From assembly GCA_021161675.1 (NCBI GenBank), contig JAGHAF010000128.1, positions 1 to 45,141 on the forward strand: a stretch of DNA of 45,141 nucleotides. Reading direction: 5' to 3'. The position numbers were made by a program, and so were the translations under genes. Under the pieces are notes generated by a model that saw only the letters and a list, made by a program, of their open reading frames with translations, made no database searches and had not been told where the DNA came from. Source of the DNA: Planctomycetota bacterium (lineage in GTDB: Bacteria; Planctomycetota; Brocadiia; SM23-32). Positions 17,739-27,190 of this stretch are shown here, piece by piece; the stretch's first letter is position 1, and each line of letters starts with the position of its first letter.

Positions 17739-20690
17739 ATGCAATTCGACGAACGGGAAGCCTCTGCGCAACAACCCGGCGCCGAACGAAGCCCTGCCGG
17801 GCGGCCCGACGACCGGGACCCCTTCCCCGGCAAGAAGCGGCCGGCGACCGACGAAACAATCGAAAGTCCTCTTGCGCGACTTGCGCCCCCGCCGTCGGGC
17901 TCGCCGCTCTCTCGCTGGCTGGCTCGTTGGCTCCTGTTTGCCGGGGTCGGACCGCTGGCGCTGGCGGCAGTGGCTATTGTGATATCTCTGTGGCACGGCA
18001 CGCATCCAATTGAATGGCGCGGCGGGCTTGTCGCATTCGACTTCGCCATCATCGTGTTGATAGTGCGCGGGTTCGCCATCGGCGGCGCACACGTGCGGAA
18101 GATTTGCCGGAGGGTCTTCAGTCTGCTCGGGCTCACGGCCGGCATCATCGTGCTTCAGGTGATCCTCCTCCGCTCGGCGACCCGTTTCGTATACGGCGCC
18201 CCCCCCCTGGAAGTTCTCTCCCGCTTTTTCACGTTCGGCCTGCTGGGTCTGGCAGGTTGCATAATCTTCATTCAGTCGCTGCGGGGATTGGGCTGGGCCT
18301 GCCGGACGGCCTCTATCTCCTCCCTGGTCTTCGCGATCCTCCTGCTTGTCCAATTCCTCAAAGGCAGCGCCTTGTTCGGTCATCACATCTCACTGCCGCA
18401 GCTGGTGCCCTCCCACTCCTGGGGCGGCGTCGCGTCGGCTGTGGGATGCGCGGCGGCGCTGGCGATCTTCTGGGATTGGCCCCGTCATGGAAGTCTGAAA
18501 CCACTCTGGCGATGGGCCATAAGAGGGCTCTGGCTCCTGCTGCTGCTGGCGGCGAGCACGCTGGTGTCCCTGCGCCTTCTGCGGCTCTACGACTACACGA
18601 CCGTCTTCCAGTGGCTGTGGGTCTTGTCCCTCCTGTGGGCGGCGCTTGCGCTGCTGCCGGTGGCCGGCCTGGGCATGGCGCTGGTGTGGCGTCGGCGCCG
18701 GGACCTGGAGACTGACCTGCTGGAAGCCACCAACTTCATCTGGATACTCGTCGTCGTTGGCGCCCTGGCCGCGCTGGCCGTCTGGGCGCCCCTGCGCTGG
18801 AAAGAAGGCGGCATTGAACTGCTGCTCGTAATGATCGGCATTCTCTCCAGCCTCGTGGTAGCCTGGCTGGGAACGAGGCGACGCCAGTGGTTCAGCTCTT
18901 GGGCGATCCTGCCCGCCGTGGGCCTCGTGGTCGCCGTGATGTGCGCCCTCAGCGCCCTGCTGGACATGGCGGCCCCCGAGGGAACGGTGTGGATGGCCAG
19001 CACGGCCTTTCTCTGGTCCGTGCTCGTGGTGGGCCTGGCGCTCGCAAGTGGGGGGCTCATCGCCAGGCGACGCCTCAGCAGGCTGCGTCAGGGACGGGAG
19101 GCATTGCGCAACGACGTGGATGCGCTGGGCGCAGTCGGGGCCGTCGTCGCCCTGACCGTGCTGTGGCTTGTATTCGCGATCCACGCCGCCTCATCAGAAG
19201 CGGCCGGAAGCATCTACGCCATTACGTCCAACGCCGCCAGATACGGTAAGGATATCCTGGCGCTCTGCCTCGGTTCCCCAGTAGCCAATGGCGCGCAGAA
19301 CGCTATAGAGGCCCTCGCCGCCGCCTGGCGCCCCTTCTGGTGGGCCGCCATTGCAGGCGCGGCCTTGATCGCGCTGGCGCTCAATGCCACGTCAGCGCGC
19401 CGCGCCAGGTGGAACCTTACGGCGCTCGCCCTCCTCTGGGCCCCGCCTGTGATCTTTGTCTCGCTGCTCGCGCTGGGCTTCAGCTCCCGCCTGTTCTTCC
19501 CCTGGGCGACCGTAGGATTGCGAACGGCTTTAGGACGTTCTGTAGAGTCGGGCTTCTCCACGAGGCTTCTGACTATGGTCGCGCTGGTCGCGCTGGCGGC
19601 GCGGCTCTGGGAGGCGTTCCTCTCGATCATCAGGCTTCGGCGCCAGGGAGCGCGCCTGAGGACGGATAGAGGCCACTCGCCGGAAACCGCCGCTCCAAGC
19701 GAACATCTCATATTCCTGGTGCGCGCCGCCGTGCTGCTCTCAGCCGTGGGGCTGGTGGCTGCATTCGTGATGTTTCCATCTGCGCGCATGGAGTCGCTGC
19801 TCACGCAGATCAGCGCCGAGGCGGCCCGCTGGTGCAGCGCGGCTTTCGCCGTCGCGGCGAACGTGGGAGTCCTTTCGGCGCAGTGGTCCGCGTATGCAAT
19901 CTGCGCCGGGATCGCGCTCTACCTCCTCTTGTCAGTGAGCGAGGAGGCCCGCCATGGCCGCGTGGCGGCCTATCCCCTTCTGGCGGGGTTCTGGACACTG
20001 CTGCTGGCCTATCTGACGGTGGAATGGATGCGGATGTTTCGGCAAGGCCTCTCCCCCGCAATGCTCGCGGCTCTCCTGCCCGGGGCGGCATTCCTGCTGG
20101 CCACCATATTCCTATGGGCCCGCTGGTTGCGCCTGAGACGGGACTACCCGGGCGAGTCGGCTTCTATGCGCGACCCGAGGCCACAGAAAAGCGCCGCCTA
20201 CGGACTGGGTTCACTCACGCTGGGGCTCTGCGCGCTGGCAGGCGCCCTCGTCCTGCACGCCGCTCTCCGACCCAACCCCTGGTATGCCTCACGGCTGACC
20301 GCCCTGACACAGCGTTTGCATGAGCAGGGCGGCTCCCTGCTCAACGAGGCGGCGCGTCGCACGGCCAATTGGGATGCCGTCACCCTCCGGACCACCGCAC
20401 TAATAGTCGCCGTCTTCTCTGCGGGCTCGATCGCGCTGCACATGCTGGCGCGGAGGGGGCTGCGAGCCATCCGCGCCATGGTGGCCGCCGTCTGGGCGGG
20501 CCTTGCCCTGGCGGGGGCCGCCGCAGCGACTTACCTCGTGAGCCGTCCCCGCTCATGGAGCGCCGCGCAACTGGCGGCCGCGTTTCTCATCTCGCTGCTG
20601 CTGCTGCGTGTTATAATCGCTCTGCTCAACGCCCGCAGGTGGAGCTCGCCCGGCCGAGACGCCGGGGATTGGCGCATGTCAGTGAACTAG
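17739..20690 (+). CDS. large polytopic integral membrane protein, unknown function
   Basis: Many hydrophobic segments (e.g. WLLFAGVGPLALAAVAIVISLW, GLVVAVMCALSALLDMA, LLRVIIALLNARR). AAAGGGAG SD just upstream of ATG 17733/17739. No recognised domain. Confidence 0.75.
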   Translation: MQFDEREASAQQPGAERSPAGRPDDRDPFPGKKRPATDETIESPLARLAPPPSGSPLSRWLARWLLFAGVGPLALAAVAIVISLWHGTHPIEWRGGLVAFDFAIIVLIVRGFAIGGAHVRKICRRVFSLLGLTAGIIVLQVILLRSATRFVYGAPPLEVLSRFFTFGLLGLAGCIIFIQSLRGLGWACRTASISSLVFAILLLVQFLKGSALFGHHISLPQLVPSHSWGGVASAVGCAAALAIFWDWPRHGSLKPLWRWAIRGLWLLLLLAASTLVSLRLLRLYDYTTVFQWLWVLSLLWAALALLPVAGLGMALVWRRRRDLETDLLEATNFIWILVVVGALAALAVWAPLRWKEGGIELLLVMIGILSSLVVAWLGTRRRQWFSSWAILPAVGLVVAVMCALSALLDMAAPEGTVWMASTAFLWSVLVVGLALASGGLIARRRLSRLRQGREALRNDVDALGAVGAVVALTVLWLVFAIHAASSEAAGSIYAITSNAARYGKDILALCLGSPVANGAQNAIEALAAAWRPFWWAAIAGAALIALALNATSARRARWNLTALALLWAPPVIFVSLLALGFSSRLFFPWATVGLRTALGRSVESGFSTRLLTMVALVALAARLWEAFLSIIRLRRQGARLRTDRGHSPETAAPSEHLIFLVRAAVLLSAVGLVAAFVMFPSARMESLLTQISAEAARWCSAAFAVAANVGVLSAQWSAYAICAGIALYLLLSVSEEARHGRVAAYPLLAGFWTLLLAYLTVEWMRMFRQGLSPAMLAALLPGAAFLLATIFLWARWLRLRRDYPGESASMRDPRPQKSAAYGLGSLTLGLCALAGALVLHAALRPNPWYASRLTALTQRLHEQGGSLLNEAARRTANWDAVTLRTTALIVAVFSAGSIALHMLARRGLRAIRAMVAAVWAGLALAGAAAATYLVSRPRSWSAAQLAAAFLISLLLLRVIIALLNARRWSSPGRDAGDWRMSVN

Positions 20691-20701
20691 CTGTTCGGCC
20701 T

Positions 20702-20710
20702 TGCTATAAT
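20702..20710 (+). promoter_or_regulatory. extended -10 promoter candidate upstream of the radical SAM gene
   Basis: TGCTATAAT about 54 nt before ATG 20764; no clear -35; CGAGAACTCG small palindrome just downstream. Confidence 0.45.
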
Positions 20711-20763
20711 GGCCGAATTCGAGAACTCGAGAGCCCTTTTCACCGCAGGCGCGGTAAGAGATC

Positions 20764-22080
20764 ATGAGAAAGCCGAATCTCGGCATATTGCTCAAACCGG
20801 CCGGCTTTGACTGCAATATGGCCTGCGACTACTGCTACTACCGCCCCGTGCAGGAGCTTTACCCCGGGGCGGACAATCCCCGAATGTCGCCGGAGGTCTT
20901 CGAGGCCGTATGCGAGCAGTATCGCGCCCTGGAGCCCGCCGAGATGAAGATAGGCTGGCAGGGAGGCGAACCGACACTGATGGGCCTGGACTTCTTCCGT
21001 GAGGCCGTGCGCATCGAGGCGCGCCACGCGCGTGGCGCAGAGCCCTGGGGCAATAGCCTGCAGACCAACGGCGCGCTCCTGGATGAAGACTGGTCCCGCT
21101 TCCTGGCCGACAACCGTTTTCTGGTTGGCTTGAGCATAGACGGGCCTGCGGAGCTGAATACAATGCGCAAGTTCCGCAACGGCAAGCCCGCCTTCGACAC
21201 CGCAATGCGCGCCCTCGACCTGCTGAAAAGTGGCCACGTCGAGTACAATATCCTCGTGGTTATCAGCCGGGCCAACGTCGAGCATCCGGAGGAAGTCCTG
21301 CAGTTCCTGCTGGAACACGACTGCCGCTTCGCACAGTTCATTCCCTGCACCGAACCGGCCGGCGAAGCCGGCGCCGTCTCCGAGCATTCGATCAGCCCGG
21401 GGCAATACGCCGAGTTCATCATCCGGCTCTTCGACGCATGGGTGGAGCTGGACGATCCCTCTTTCTACATCCGGCGAGTGGACAACTACCTGCACATGTT
21501 CTTGGGCCTGCCCCCGGAGTGCTGCGAGTACCGGCAGGACTGCTCCAACCTGCTTACCGTAGAGTGGAACGGCGACGTTTACCCGTGTGATTTCTACGTG
21601 CAGGAGCGATACCGGCTGGGCAACGTCCGCGAGCAGACACTCTCGCAGATGCTTCGGGGGCGCGCCTTCCGGGACTTCGTGTCGAGGGCGGAGCGGCTCC
21701 CTGACGTCTGCCGAGACTGCGAGTGGCTCTCCTTCTGTCACGCCGGATGCTTCCGACACCGCGAGAAGCTCGGAATCGGGGTGCAGGAAATGCCCTACCT
21801 CTGCGAGGCGAAGAAACGGATTTTCAGCCACGTGACGCCGACATTGGAAGAGCTGAAGGCTCGGCCGGATAAGGCTCCGCGACTTCACTCCTTTCTGAAT
21901 CGTCTTGCCGGCCGGATTGATGCGCAGCGACGTCAGCCCGGCCCCGCCCGCACGGCCTCGCCGGCCCCGCGAGCGCGGGCGCAGCCACCCGGCCACCCTA
22001 TCGGCCGTAATGATCCCTGCCCATGCGGCAGCGGCAAGAAATACAAACACTGCTGCGGGCGCAAAGCGTTGGTCTCCTAA
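20764..22080 (+). CDS. radical SAM/SPASM protein (anaerobic sulfatase maturase-like) with C-terminal SEC-C motif
   Basis: CNMACDYCYY, GWQGGEPTLMGLDFF, SPASM cysteines CCEYRQDC...GDVYPCDFYV...CRDCEWLSFCHAGC, and IGRNDPCPCGSGKKYKHCCG. Confidence 0.92.
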   Translation: MRKPNLGILLKPAGFDCNMACDYCYYRPVQELYPGADNPRMSPEVFEAVCEQYRALEPAEMKIGWQGGEPTLMGLDFFREAVRIEARHARGAEPWGNSLQTNGALLDEDWSRFLADNRFLVGLSIDGPAELNTMRKFRNGKPAFDTAMRALDLLKSGHVEYNILVVISRANVEHPEEVLQFLLEHDCRFAQFIPCTEPAGEAGAVSEHSISPGQYAEFIIRLFDAWVELDDPSFYIRRVDNYLHMFLGLPPECCEYRQDCSNLLTVEWNGDVYPCDFYVQERYRLGNVREQTLSQMLRGRAFRDFVSRAERLPDVCRDCEWLSFCHAGCFRHREKLGIGVQEMPYLCEAKKRIFSHVTPTLEELKARPDKAPRLHSFLNRLAGRIDAQRRQPGPARTASPAPRARAQPPGHPIGRNDPCPCGSGKKYKHCCGRKALVS

Positions 22081-22092
22081 TATGGTGAAACT

Positions 22093-22614
22093 ATGAGTAA
22101 CGTCGAGCAAGATTGCCTGGAAGTGGCCGTTCTGGGGAAAACCGTCTATCTCAAGTCCCGGGGCTACGCCACGCAACGCAACAGCCTGGGCATACCGGAC
22201 TTCCTGGCAGCCATGTTCCGCGCCGGCTGCAGGTGCGTTGTGTTCGACCTGGCGGAGTGCAAGGGGATGGATAGCACGTTCATGGGCGTTATTGCAGATG
22301 CGGCGCTGGCCCGGCCACGTCAGCCTGGCAAGAGCGTGGTCATTTTGAACGCCGACCAGCACGCCACGAGACAGCTTGCCCGCATCGGGCTGGTTCCCAT
22401 GGTGTGCATGAAACAAGAGCAAGTCGAACTGCCGGAGGGCGTGGAGCTGCAAGAGATGAGCTTCGTGGATTTCGCAAACAGCAAGAGGAAACGGCTCGAA
22501 AGAATACGCGACCTCCATAGCCAGTTGATTCGGCTGAACGAAGGAAACCGGGCTCTGTTCGGCCCCTTCCTGGAAATGCTGGCTGAAGAATGCCGCCTGA
22601 GCCGACAGCAGTGA
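22093..22614 (+). CDS. STAS domain protein (anti-sigma factor antagonist-like)
   Basis: CVVFDLAECKGMDSTFMGVIADAAL conserved Ser/Thr region; 12 nt after the radical SAM gene. Confidence 0.8.
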   Translation: MSNVEQDCLEVAVLGKTVYLKSRGYATQRNSLGIPDFLAAMFRAGCRCVVFDLAECKGMDSTFMGVIADAALARPRQPGKSVVILNADQHATRQLARIGLVPMVCMKQEQVELPEGVELQEMSFVDFANSKRKRLERIRDLHSQLIRLNEGNRALFGPFLEMLAEECRLSRQQ

Positions 22615-22620
22615 ACTAAA

Positions 22621-22712
22621 TGAGAATAGCCAATATCGAAGGCTCGATCTTCAAGGGCTGCTCGGCGCGTCCTTCGACATTCGCGACTGGGCGATCGATA
22701 TTCGATATTGCG
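22621..22712. repeat. heptad-type inverted repeat (element F)
   Basis: CAATATCGAA (22631-22640) and TTCGATATTG (22701-22710) are perfect reverse complements; the right arm reads TTCGACA/TTCGCGA/CTGGGCG/ATCGATA/TTCGATA. Confidence 0.7.
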
Positions 22713-22737
22713 TGACATCCGGGTTGAGGGGCGTGCG

Positions 22738-23559
22738 ATGAAATTCGCCATGTGCAACGAGTTCTGCGAAGGCTGGGACCTGGAAAGCGTCTGTGAGCTG
22801 GCCGCCCGCGCAGGCTATCAGGGCGTTGAGATAGCCCCATTCACTCTGGCCGATTCCGTGGAGGACATCACCTACCAACGGCGCCAGCAGTTGCGCCGCG
22901 TCGCAGAGGACGCCGGGCTTCAGGTCGTCGGGCTCCACTGGCTGCTCGGCAAGCCGGAGGGGCTTCACCTGAACAGCCCCGATCCCAACCTGCGCCGGCG
23001 AACCGCCGACTACCTGCGCGCCGAGATCGATTTATGCTCGGACCTGGGCGGCTCGAAACTCGTCATCGGTTCCCCAAAGCAGCGCAACGTGCCGCCCGGA
23101 CAGTCTTATCGGCAGGTGTGGGAGCGCAGCGTCGAGGTCTTTAGGAAGCTCGCCGAACACGGCCGCCGGCGGGACGTGATGCTCTGCATCGAACCGCTGG
23201 GCGCGGATGAAACCAATTTCATCCACACCGCCGCCCAGGCCCGGAGCCTGGTCCGCGACGTCCATCATCCCAACTTCCGCATGATGCTGGACGTCAAGGC
23301 GATGGTCCAGGACAACGAACCCATCCCGGAGATCATCCGCCGCTCGGCCCCCTACCTGGAACACTTCCACGCCAACGATGCCAATCGCGAGGGGCCGGGA
23401 TTCGGCGATACGGACTTTGAACCGATTGCCCGGGCGCTCAGAGAAGTCGGCTACGAGGGCTTCATCTCGGTGGAAGCGCTTGACTTCTCGGCCGGGGCGG
23501 AGAAAATCGCTCGAAAGAGCATCGAATACCTTATCAGCGTCTTCGGACAGCCATACTGA
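22738..23559 (+). CDS. sugar phosphate isomerase/epimerase (xylose isomerase-like TIM barrel)
   Basis: AARAGYQGVEIAPF, LCIEPLG, MMLDVKAM, HFHANDANREGPGFGDTDF, GYEGFISVEALDFS. Confidence 0.88.
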   Translation: MKFAMCNEFCEGWDLESVCELAARAGYQGVEIAPFTLADSVEDITYQRRQQLRRVAEDAGLQVVGLHWLLGKPEGLHLNSPDPNLRRRTADYLRAEIDLCSDLGGSKLVIGSPKQRNVPPGQSYRQVWERSVEVFRKLAEHGRRRDVMLCIEPLGADETNFIHTAAQARSLVRDVHHPNFRMMLDVKAMVQDNEPIPEIIRRSAPYLEHFHANDANREGPGFGDTDFEPIARALREVGYEGFISVEALDFSAGAEKIARKSIEYLISVFGQPY

Positions 23560-23586
23560 TCCCAACGAGCAAGAGAAAAGAGAAAG

Positions 23587-24744
23587 TTGGAAGCCGTTAG
23601 AATAGCGCTGGAAGGCAACCGGCGAGCCGTCTCATTCTGCCCCGTCAGCGTCCAGGTGCCGCGCTCCCGGGCGGAGCTGAGCAACTGCGAGCTTTTCGAC
23701 CTGGCCGCCGCCCGGGCCGTCCCCTTCCAGGCGGAGGAGTTGGCCGGCCGCTCCGTCGTTCACTGGATTGTGGACTCCCTCGCTCCCGGACAGAGCATCG
23801 AATACGTCCTTCGAGGCGCGGAGCGACAGACGCCCTCCCCACAGGTGAGAGTGGGGCAGCCCGTGGATGATTCCATAACCGTCGAGGTCGGTGGCGAGAT
23901 GTTCACCCGTTACATCTACGGCGAAGCCGTCCCAAAGCCCTGCCTCTACCCCCTGATCGGCCCGTTCGGAATGGGGCTGACCCGCGCCTATCCCCAGGAG
24001 GGCCTGGAAGGCGGCTCCAAAGACCACGTTCACCATCGCTCCCTGTACGTGGCCTGGGGGGACGTGAACGGCTCGGACAACTGGGGGGAAGGCGCCGGCT
24101 GCGGCCGGATGGAACACCGCTACTTCGAGGCCGTCGAAAGCGGGCCGGTCTTCGGCAGGCTCGTCTCCCTGAACGACTGGCTGGACGCGGAGGGCGCCCG
24201 CCTGATGCAAGACCGCCTGGAATATCGCTTCTACGGCGCCCCGCCCAGCTTCCGACTGCTCGACATGGCGGTGACTTTCTACGCCAGCGAGGGCGACGTC
24301 CGGTTCGGCGACACCAAGGAAGGCGGCTTCGCCTCCGTGCGAGTGGCCACCTCGATGGACGTTGAGCACACGGGGCGCATCGAGAACTCCTTGGGCGGGA
24401 TTAACGAAACGGAAACCTGGGGCAAGCGGGCCCACTGGTGCGATTACTCCGGCCAGGTCGGGGGCGAAACCGTGGGCATCGCCGTCTTCGACAGCCCCTC
24501 AAACCTCCGCCACCCAACCTACTGGCACGTGCGAGACTACGGACTGATGGCCGCCAACCCGTTCGGACTTTCCCATTTCGTGGACGAAAACGCCGACGGC
24601 TCCTACGTGCTGCCCGAAGGCGGCCGCCTGCGCTTCCGTTACCGGATTTACATACACGCCGGCGACGCGCAGCAAGGCCGGGTGCGCGACAAATACCTCG
24701 AGTGGGCATTCCCGCCATCTGCGTCAGTGCAGGGCGAGCCATGA
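23587..24744 (+). CDS. DUF6807 / PmoA-like family protein
   Basis: FTRYIYGEAVPKPCLYPLIGPFGMGLTRAYP, KDHVHHRSLYVAWGDVNG, GETVGIAVFDSPSNLRHPTYWHVRDYGLMAANPFG. Confidence 0.8.
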   Translation: MEAVRIALEGNRRAVSFCPVSVQVPRSRAELSNCELFDLAAARAVPFQAEELAGRSVVHWIVDSLAPGQSIEYVLRGAERQTPSPQVRVGQPVDDSITVEVGGEMFTRYIYGEAVPKPCLYPLIGPFGMGLTRAYPQEGLEGGSKDHVHHRSLYVAWGDVNGSDNWGEGAGCGRMEHRYFEAVESGPVFGRLVSLNDWLDAEGARLMQDRLEYRFYGAPPSFRLLDMAVTFYASEGDVRFGDTKEGGFASVRVATSMDVEHTGRIENSLGGINETETWGKRAHWCDYSGQVGGETVGIAVFDSPSNLRHPTYWHVRDYGLMAANPFGLSHFVDENADGSYVLPEGGRLRFRYRIYIHAGDAQQGRVRDKYLEWAFPPSASVQGEP

Positions 24745-25934
24745 AAAACGCACAACTCTGGAAGCTGAAGCCGGAGGCCGTCGTCAAGCCCTGGGGCCTG
24801 GTGCACTCCGACGCGCTACGGCTCACCGGCGTTCAGGTCGGCGTAGGGGAGCTGTGGATAGGCTCCGCTCAAACCGGCCCCGGCAATCTTTCCAACATGC
24901 TGGGCGAGCCGCCCCGGCAAGAGACCCTCGCCCAGCTCCTGCGAGAGGCGCAGTTGATGGGAGATAGCGCCCTGGCCGACTTCATCGGAGCCGGCGCCGT
25001 AAACTACATGCGCTCCAATCCCCATCGAGGCAAGACGGAAGCCTGGTGCGTGCGCGTGGCCGACGGACACACCGGCGTGGCGGCCGGTCCCGGCAGCCCG
25101 GAAGACGCCGAACAGCTCAAGAAGATCATACAGAGCGGCTCCCTGACACCGGATACGACCACATGGTCCGATGAGGTGAGGCGCCTCTTCGGCCTGGTGG
25201 AACCACTGCAAGGCGGCGAAATCTTCCTCGTGCCGGCCGGCGCACTTCACACAATTTACGCCGTCGGACAGGAAAGCCGGCTCGTTATTGACGAGATCCA
25301 GGAGGGCTATGGCGACTGCCTTCTGCCAACCCTGTCCAAGATTCTCATGGTGCAGAACGACCTGCTGAGCGTGCAGGTCCACCCGGACGATCAAACCGTC
25401 GCAGACAGCGTGGAAGGACGGCTCTATCTCTACCAGGACCTCCAGAGCAACCCCACGGTGCGGGTCTGCGACTTCGGGCGCCGCCCGGGAGAATATCCGG
25501 AACTCGGCTTTGAGTTGGTGGACCCCGAGGCCGGCCTTCGGCGGGTCCCCCCCCTGCAAGCGCAGGTGGGGCACGGCCACCGGGCCGAAGCAACCGTTCT
25601 CGATCCCCATTTCGCCAAATGCCGGCTGGCCCTGAGCGCGGCCGGAACCTATTCGCTCGGCGTATGCTGCGCCAGCTACCACGTGCTGCACTGGCTGGAC
25701 GGGACGGCAGAGCTGCGCGCGCCCGATCAAGCCATGATGGTTCGGCGGGGAGAGACCGTCTTCGTCCCCGCCTGCCTGGAAGACGAAGTTCGGATCGCCC
25801 CGGAAACGGACTGCGAGATATTCGACGACTTCTTCCCCGACATCCCGCACATAGTCGGATTCTTCGGTTCCCGCGGCGCCACCCCGGACCAGATCGAGGC
25901 CGCGCTCAACCCGCCGCGGGTGGCGCCAAAGTGA
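24741..25934 (+). CDS. mannose-6-phosphate isomerase-like cupin protein with permuted motif order
   Basis: GELWIGS, GKTEAW, FLVPAGALHTI, IDEIQE, LPTLSKIL..LSVQVHPDD, VRVCDFG, plus a C-terminal cupin. ATGA overlap with the upstream gene. Confidence 0.8.
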   Translation: MKNAQLWKLKPEAVVKPWGLVHSDALRLTGVQVGVGELWIGSAQTGPGNLSNMLGEPPRQETLAQLLREAQLMGDSALADFIGAGAVNYMRSNPHRGKTEAWCVRVADGHTGVAAGPGSPEDAEQLKKIIQSGSLTPDTTTWSDEVRRLFGLVEPLQGGEIFLVPAGALHTIYAVGQESRLVIDEIQEGYGDCLLPTLSKILMVQNDLLSVQVHPDDQTVADSVEGRLYLYQDLQSNPTVRVCDFGRRPGEYPELGFELVDPEAGLRRVPPLQAQVGHGHRAEATVLDPHFAKCRLALSAAGTYSLGVCCASYHVLHWLDGTAELRAPDQAMMVRRGETVFVPACLEDEVRIAPETDCEIFDDFFPDIPHIVGFFGSRGATPDQIEAALNPPRVAPK

Positions 25935-26575
25935 ATATCCCTATAAGACTAAAGCTGCAATCAATACGGCTTTACGCCCTGCTGACAGAGGAGCGTTGCG
26001 TGAATCCCTGGCGGAGGACGGCGGAGGCCCTCCTTGCCGGCGGCGTGGACGCCCTGCAGCTGCGGGAGAAACATCTCACGGACAGTGAGCTGCTTCGGCG
26101 GGCGCGGCTGCTCCGGCAGATGACGACGGAAGCGGACGCGCTGTTCATCGTCAATGACCGGCCTGACATAGCCGTCCTGTCCGGGGCGGACGGCGTGCAC
26201 CTGGGCCAGGACGACCTGCCCGCGCGGGCGGCCCGGCGGATTGTCGGGCCCGACCTGGTGCTGGGGCTCTCCACCCACACCGTCCAGCAGGCCGAGGACG
26301 CAGTCGAAGCGGGGGCGGATTACATCGGGGTCGGCCCCGTGGCGGCTACCGAGACACGCGGCTATGCCGAGGGCAAAGGCATCGAGCTGGTCCGCCGCGT
26401 GTGCAGCCGGGCGCGGCTGCCCGCGGTGGCAATCGGCGGCATCACGGAGCAGAACGCGCGGGCGGCGCTCGATGCGGGGGCAAGCGGGGTGGCTCTCTGC
26501 TCGGCCCTGTGCGGCGCTGAGGATCCGGAACTGGCCGCCCGCCGACTGCGCGCCGCTATTTCCCGATCGGGATAA
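25931..26575 (+). CDS. thiE: thiamine phosphate synthase
   Basis: LYALLTEE, DALQLREKHL, FIVNDRPDIA, GVHLGQDDLP, GLSTHT, YIGVGPV, VAIGGI. GTGA overlap with the upstream gene. Confidence 0.93.
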   Translation: MNIPIRLKLQSIRLYALLTEERCVNPWRRTAEALLAGGVDALQLREKHLTDSELLRRARLLRQMTTEADALFIVNDRPDIAVLSGADGVHLGQDDLPARAARRIVGPDLVLGLSTHTVQQAEDAVEAGADYIGVGPVAATETRGYAEGKGIELVRRVCSRARLPAVAIGGITEQNARAALDAGASGVALCSALCGAEDPELAARRLRAAISRSG

Positions 26576-26577
26576 TC

Positions 26578-27183
26578 ATGGAAGAAAACCGCCCCCCGGC
26601 GCAACCATGTACGTGGAAAACAAACGAGGAAGCAGTGAGCGCGACGGACGAGCAATTGCTGGCCGCCGCCCGCAGGGGAAACGATGAGGCATTCCATACA
26701 TTAGTAGATCGGCACGCCGGCGTCCTGTTCCGGCTGGCCTGGTCCCTGGTGGGCAACGCGGCAGACGCAGAGGATGTGTTGCAGGAGACGCTCGTGGGCG
26801 CTTACCAGCACATGCGTCGTTTCCAGGGACGGTCCACGGTAAAGACGTGGCTGACCCGCATCCTCATGCGGCAGGCCGCGCGCCTCTACCGGCGGCGGGG
26901 CCGCAGAAGGGATGAGCGCTCCCTCAATGAGGCGGCCGCCGCCGTCGAGACGCCCGGCTCGGTCGCCGACGACGCGAACCGGCGCGAAGACATCCGGGTG
27001 GCGCTGCAGATGCTCACGGCCAAACACAGAGAAGCGCTGATCCTGCGGGAGTTCGAGGGTCTGTCGTACGCGGAGATGGCCCGGGCCCTCCAGGTCCCGC
27101 AGGGAACAGTGGAGTCACGCCTGTACCGGGCGCGACAGGAACTCAAGGAAATACTGCGCGGCTACCTTACAGAAACGGATTGA
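26578..27183 (+). CDS. ECF-type RNA polymerase sigma factor
   Basis: FHTLVDRHAGVLFRLAWSLVGNAADAEDVLQETLVGAY (sigma2) and LTAKHREALILREFEGLSYAEMARALQVPQGTVESRLYRARQEL (sigma4). Confidence 0.95.
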   Translation: MEENRPPAQPCTWKTNEEAVSATDEQLLAAARRGNDEAFHTLVDRHAGVLFRLAWSLVGNAADAEDVLQETLVGAYQHMRRFQGRSTVKTWLTRILMRQAARLYRRRGRRRDERSLNEAAAAVETPGSVADDANRREDIRVALQMLTAKHREALILREFEGLSYAEMARALQVPQGTVESRLYRARQELKEILRGYLTETD

Positions 27184-27190
27184 GCCACAG

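Noticed and set aside
20740-22518. 592-aa minus-strand ORF
   Set aside because: Antisense to the radical SAM and STAS genes, which carry clear motifs.
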